From Euborellia annulipes (Eukaryota > Arthropoda > Insecta > Dermaptera > Anisolabididae): a DNA stretch of 64,000 bases. The position numbers were made by a program, and so were the translations under genes. Each line of letters starts with the position of its first letter. Within the stretch, counting starts at the first letter, position 1. The stretch covers positions 1 through 64,000 of the forward strand of contig JAKCPI010000531.1 of NCBI GenBank assembly GCA_023213315.1, in the 5' to 3' direction. Below are positions 61,101 through 64,000 of the stretch, piece after piece. The notes beneath the pieces were generated by a model. It did not search any database, was not told the origin of the DNA, and was given only the letters and a program-made list of their open reading frames with translations.

Positions 61101-63441
61101 AAAAAAGAGGACCTAGATTGAAATCCAAAAAAAAGGACCAATTTAATAGAAGCCGGCAAACTTCAGGAACATTTTTAGGTTTTCTAAAAATAAAATATGA
61201 CGTCGTAGGCCTAAATATGAGTCTAAAGGTCGCCGAGTTCTATTGAACTTTGTCCTTTTTTTGGATTTCAATTCTTTTTAAGGCTAAGCCCTCTTTTTTG
61301 TAAAATCTTGGCATTTATTAATAAGTATTTTTTTAATTATTTGAGAGTATTTTTTTAGTAAGTATTTTTGTTGCGATATTATTTTTTCCACTGTTGGCTT
61401 ATGTATTATTAATATAGTGAACGCAACAGCGAGGATGGCTTCCAGTCAATGAGGAAGGTCAGGATCGGTGGCCGAAACGTCGAAAGTGAAAGAGAAATAA
61501 TTGATTGATTATTTCTTTGGCTGAAAAAGGAGATTTCTCCTCTCCATGTATTCTATTTTACTCTTTTTTATTCTGTCATCCAATTTTTTCATGTAAAGTT
61601 TTAACTACCGTGGTTGAAGGGGGGTGTGGGGCGGCATTAGTCCACTGCCTAGAGGCGGCAAAAGCCTAAATTCGCCTCTGTTCATCGTGCCTAGAATACT
61701 GTTATACTGCGAACTATGAGAATTTTTAATTAATTTCATGCTAACTGCAAATAAATATTGCACAACTGTTAATGGTCGCACTTCGAGAGAAATTGATGAA
61801 TTTTGACCGCTACAGTCATCTTGTCTTGATTCTAAAAATTAGTTTTTCTTTAATAGGAATAAGTGAATGCTTTAAGAAGAGGAGAGAGTGGATAGAGAAT
61901 GGCTTTTTTTATTTATCTTTTTCTTACCTATCTTGCGCTAGGATGCATCTAACTGTCAGAGTATTGCCTTCAGATTTGTCTAACATTTGACAATATTTTT
62001 TCATCCTCACAGGATCAAGCCCTCGTGGAACACATAATGTCACTGCAATTTTAAATGAAATTAGTAAATGAAATGAAAACTCACCATTAATGATACATTA
62101 GAAACAATAAATAAATGAATTATAAAATTTTGAAATTTATATCCTAAACCTGTTTTTAGTCCAGTTCAGCCTGATTATTTTGAAAAGTGCATTTCATAAA
62201 GCTAAATACTTATTATTAAATAAATAAAGAATAAATTAGTTAGTAAATACTTATGTCATGTTAATTGAACCCAAACAAAGGCCAAGTTTATAAGATATAA
62301 ATAAATTAAAATTACAAAATTTTTTCTGATAAAGAAAAATATCGATCTAAACTATTTACATTTAAAATATTTAAATAAACATAAGGAAAATGGAATTACC
62401 TTAAAAACAAAGGCTTTTATGGGGGAGACTTTCGCTATAGGATTTAATATAAATCTATTTCTTTTTCAATTAGTATATTTAATATTAATTTTTTACTTTC
62501 TCTTATCCTATTTAAGAAAGATATTTAATGAGAAGGTATTGCGATCATATCAAAAATTCGATGTCGAGATTGTTTACTATCTAAATTTAAATTCGTGTTT
62601 TTCCTAGATAATAAGACCCAGGGTAGGCATTACTTCATAATTTATTCTTTCTTAATTTTCTCAAAAAGAAAGGGTAAGTGTAGATAGGCCTATATACAAA
62701 CTTTTTTGATTCATAGTCAGGTAACAGCGCTTGATATTAATGTCAGATGTTTTTTTCGTTTCTTTTTGTTTTTATAATTCTAAAATTTATCTCGCCCATC
62801 GGATTTTCCTCAAGGCCCGGCCTGAATAGTACACGCCTCGAATAAATCCTCAACGTGTGTGGTAGCGGCCTCGAGGCCAAAAATCCTGATTAAAATTTCC
62901 TCGAGGAAATCCTTTAGAGATGAAAAATCTCTTCCCATCAGAGTCAAATTTTGAGAATGATAATTATTTTCAATAAAAATATCTGTTGTTTGGAAAATAT
63001 TTAATTATTTAAACATATTCTTCACTTTCTTACAATTTGTTAATGAGAAGAGAGTTAGTATTTTATTAAAATAGATTTAAATATAAAATTCTAATAAAAT
63101 CAAATTCAAGGTTATGTTTATTCGAATGAAAGAAAATAAATAAAACGCAATAATGACCATAGAAGGAAAAATAAGTTTTGTTACCATGACGGAGTTATTT
63201 TAAAAATAAAAGTAAAAATGTGAGAAATAGTGAATGATCGATCTTTGAAAGAAAAAAAAGGAAAATGGTTTAATATTATAGTAAGGTGATTATTAATAGA
63301 TGATGGTGGTAATCCTAAATAAATGTTCAAGGACTTACATTTGTCATTTGTTAAGACATCCACGGAACAGCAGCTGAGAAGAATAAAGAGAAAGGCTACG
63401 ACAGTCGTCAATGAGCAGCTGGACGTCGTCTGCAGCAACAT
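48158..63441 (-). CDS. Divergent GPI-anchored transferrin-family protein
   Basis: Fifteen exons on the minus strand: 63339-63441, 61928-62042, 60250-60383, 58904-59043, 58703-58841, 58475-58632, 56894-57018, 52767-52954, 51713-51859, 51542-51644, 49939-50102, 49694-49879, 49512-49618, 48438-48596, 48158-48373. They total 2184 nt, or 727 aa, a normal two-lobed transferrin length. All junctions are GT-AG and in frame. Residues 1-29 are a signal peptide. N-lobe signatures include LTLCVPRGLDP, KADFARLNPSDLL, ENRVRSSSSFLGAACIPGSW and YPNLCSIC. The C-lobe has SRQADVVVINPENV and VDCLSSGKAEAAIVN. The C-terminus is Ser-rich followed by HWALFLILSAISASRVL, a typical GPI signal, as in melanotransferrin and insect Tsf2. 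Several iron and anion ligands appear replaced: Asn for the first-lobe and second-lobe Asp, Pro-Val where YSG-type Tyr is expected, and Trp near the His. It may not bind iron. The closest subgroup (Tsf2, Tsf3 or melanotransferrin) is uncertain. Confidence 0.9.
48690..48835. mobile_element. Penelope-like foldback with hammerhead
   Basis: Arms AATTTATTCGGATTTTCTCC... and inverse ...GGAGAAAATCCGAATAAATT enclose the motif at 48770-48802: CUGAAGA, extra A, a 5-bp stem II (GGAGU/ACUCC), then GAAACGUA. The cleavage triplet GUA is allowed, but stem I does not pair well. Confidence 0.6.
49302..49450 (+). mobile_element. Penelope-like fragment
   Basis: A near copy of the right arm at 42400-42545 (TTGGGCCCTGAAGATGGC, then TTGGCTGCCAGTCTCTGCTC). 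GAAAC of the hammerhead is lost. An (AT)n run lies just upstream at 49155-49191. Confidence 0.6.
50103..51541. other. Transferrin intron 10: repeats only
   Basis: It contains an interspersed repeat at about 51040-51300 with AATTTCATCAAAATCGGTTC, a phrase common in arthropod repeats. No gene was seen. Confidence 0.45.
53020..53720. repeat. Interspersed repeat with an internal tandem duplication
   Basis: 53020-53180 matches 33400-33600 (GGCATGCACGAAAAAGTT... and TATACGGTTAGAAAGAATGA). Then a segment of about 150 bp, from TGTAGATTCTGAACGGCTAA to CTCGAAAAACCTCATTTTTT, occurs twice (about 53223-53365 and 53563-53697), nearly identical. Confidence 0.75.
53870..55330. repeat. Degenerate tandem array, period about 180 bp
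   Basis: Recurring phrases are GGCTATATTTTTTGAATG, AAGAGATATCTTCAATCTC and CTACATTAAATTTGGAAA. They begin near 54045, 54570, 54745, 54935 and 55115. A second block (AATAGAAAAATCCAAAATC... near 53940) recurs at about 54480. It lies within transferrin intron 7. No coding content was seen. Confidence 0.6.
55585..55680 (-). mobile_element. SINE tail
   Basis: The minus strand reads TGGCCTAAGTTGCCGAAAAG then CTGTGAGAATGTGAAAAAA, the tail of the SINE family complete at 57955-58201. Confidence 0.55.
56102..56460. repeat. Tandem repeat with G runs, 2.5 units
   Basis: Units begin CATCGGACCATTAG at 56102, 56225 and 56366 and share ATAACCTATA...TATATATTCAGAAA and GAGTAAAATGATATATAATA. Each has a long G run. 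The last 65 bp match 39140-39200 inverted. Confidence 0.8.
57237..57345 (-). mobile_element. Penelope-like fragment with hammerhead
   Basis: Related to 21165-21362 (GGACGGGGGCCTTCCCAGGA, CAGCAGCTAG). On the minus strand the core at 57297-57339 is CUGAGGA, extra U, GAGUGC-GACUA-GCUCUC (one mismatch), then GAAACGUC. Stem I is 4 bp. Confidence 0.6.
57592..57639 (-). ncRNA. Hammerhead ribozyme motif
   Basis: Mirror copy of 57649-57696, with the same core, stem II and palindromic stem III. Confidence 0.65.
57649..57696 (+). ncRNA. Hammerhead motif with palindromic stem III
   Basis: Stem I is five pairs (CACUU with AAGUG). The core is CUGAUGA plus an extra U. Stem II is GACAA-GAAA-UUGUC, five perfect pairs with a GNRA loop. 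GAAA then runs into AUACGUAU, an 8-nt palindrome that gives four stem III pairs only if two molecules join. The cleavage triplet is AUC, ending at 57689. Confidence 0.7.
57955..58201 (-). mobile_element. tRNA-derived SINE, most complete copy
   Basis: On the minus strand the head has TTGGTGTAGTTGGCAGCGC as A box and GGGTTCGGATCCC as B box. A hairpin of CCATTTGGGTACCAAATGG type and an (AT)n segment follow. The tail is TATGGCCTAAGTTGCCGAAG then CACTCACA-type sequence. It lies in transferrin intron 6. Confidence 0.7.
59393..59894 (-). mobile_element. Mariner element, internally deleted
   Basis: Inverted ends CGAGGGCAGGTCA...GTCCGTGACTTTTTGAAT. The minus strand encodes only the transposase C-terminus, including LPHPPYSPDLAPSDYFLF and the block KKLEKRWTKCIELKGDYVEK. 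YSPDLAPSD carries the third catalytic Asp of mariner. The right flank is TA; the left has become CA. It lies in transferrin intron 3. Confidence 0.85.
60384..61927. other. Transferrin intron 2: repeats only
   Basis: A hAT-type left end (CAGGGGTGTATTTCCG) at about 60827 and a matching-style right end (AATTCGCCTCTG) at about 61670. Between them is a Penelope-like inverted pair (outer blocks at about 60965-61035 and 61380-61510; right copy with GGCCGAAACGTCG). Inside that is a palindrome at about 61070-61335. This order suggests successive insertion. Confidence 0.5.
62790..62905. repeat. Repeat related to 8530-8645
   Basis: Inverted copy with GGATTTTCCTCAAGGCCCGG and GTGGTAGCGGCCTCGAGG. Internal TCCTCGAGGAAATCC palindromes. 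Confidence 0.6.
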
Positions 63442-64000
63442 GCCAATTCCTTAAACAAACAAAAGTAAAAAAACATGGAATTACATTTTATTAATCGATT
63501 ATGATGGAAGTTTCTATATACTTTCATGTGACACCTGTCACACCAGCTTAAAAACTTATCTCAACGAGGCTTATCCAAATCATTCTTGACCATCAAATTA
63601 ACAAATATTAATTAAAAAAATAATTTTTAGTCCAGCAAAATGTAATCTCTATGATCTCTTTGATTAAGTTGTTCCATTTAGTTCCAATAAAAAAACAAGG
63701 ACTTTTATTTGACAGATGGCCAGAAGCCATTCTAATTCTGTTTACAATATAATTACCAATTGTAAAGGGATTGATTAAAAATAATATCATATCAAAATAA
63801 AGACTTGGTTTGCTCAGGGACGAACGACTAACAACTTGTTTCTTATCACCTGCTGTGCTGAAGCCGTGGAAATGTCACAATAGAGAGTTTTTCCATTAAT
63901 TTGACATTTTTAAAAATTTAAAGTCTGTCAGGAGGCATTTAGACCTGAAATAGGTATACCGCAAATAGGAAATATTTAAAATTTGAAAGAAAACGTCAAA
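63442..64000. other. Upstream of the transferrin gene, nothing recognised
   Basis: AT-rich sequence with no repeat or gene that I recognise. It should hold the promoter, but no convincing TATA or initiator was seen. Confidence 0.4.

Noticed and set aside
1..64000. CRISPR arrays, operons, bacterial promoters, rRNA genes
   Set aside because: None seen. Gene structure is plainly eukaryotic with spliceosomal introns.

Overview
The window looks like animal nuclear DNA, most likely from an arthropod other than a fly. It is AT-rich, its genes are split by GT-AG introns and padded with transposons, and four of the six well-supported genes belong to animal or eukaryotic families. No bacterial, organellar or CRISPR feature was seen. 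The species cannot be named from the sequence. I assembled six multi-exon genes by hand from splice sites and reading-frame continuity. Every exon junction keeps frame, and four gene products reach the length expected of their family.

Layout. 1-9019 has no convincing gene: mostly repeats, with weak spliced-transcript signals on the minus strand. 9020-22161 (minus) is an 11-exon TRIM-NHL RING E3 ligase (615 aa). 23641-28701 (minus) is VPS26C/DSCR3 (298 aa), a retriever-complex subunit. 29885-31839 (plus) is eIF6 (245 aa), head-to-head with VPS26C. 34140-41038 (plus) is an unrecognised protein of about 1157 aa with eight ICPPC modules in a low-complexity background. 41132-47392 (plus) is an unrecognised 923-aa coiled-coil protein with one GC-AG intron. 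48158-63441 (minus) is a 15-exon, divergent, probably GPI-anchored transferrin-family protein (727 aa), tail-to-tail with the coiled-coil gene. The genes do not form a pathway; they are ordinary neighbours.

Mobile elements dominate the introns and spacers. (1) Penelope-like fragments, often as inverted pairs, carry minimal hammerhead-ribozyme motifs: CUGANGA, one extra base, stem II, then GAAACGUC. About a dozen copies on both strands were found, several with perfect stems I and II. (2) hAT-type MITEs have CAGGGGCGG or CAAGGGCGG ends, 8-bp target duplications and very long G or C runs. (3) Mariner elements and mariner-type MITEs, tRNA-derived SINEs, RTE-like and Jockey-like fragments, and a pogo-like remnant are also present. 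Several insertions are nested, which gives relative ages.

Most unusual: the ICPPC-repeat protein, the dense hammerhead motifs, a roughly 1.5-kb palindrome inside a VPS26C intron with a MITE in only one arm, and the apparent loss of metal ligands in the transferrin.
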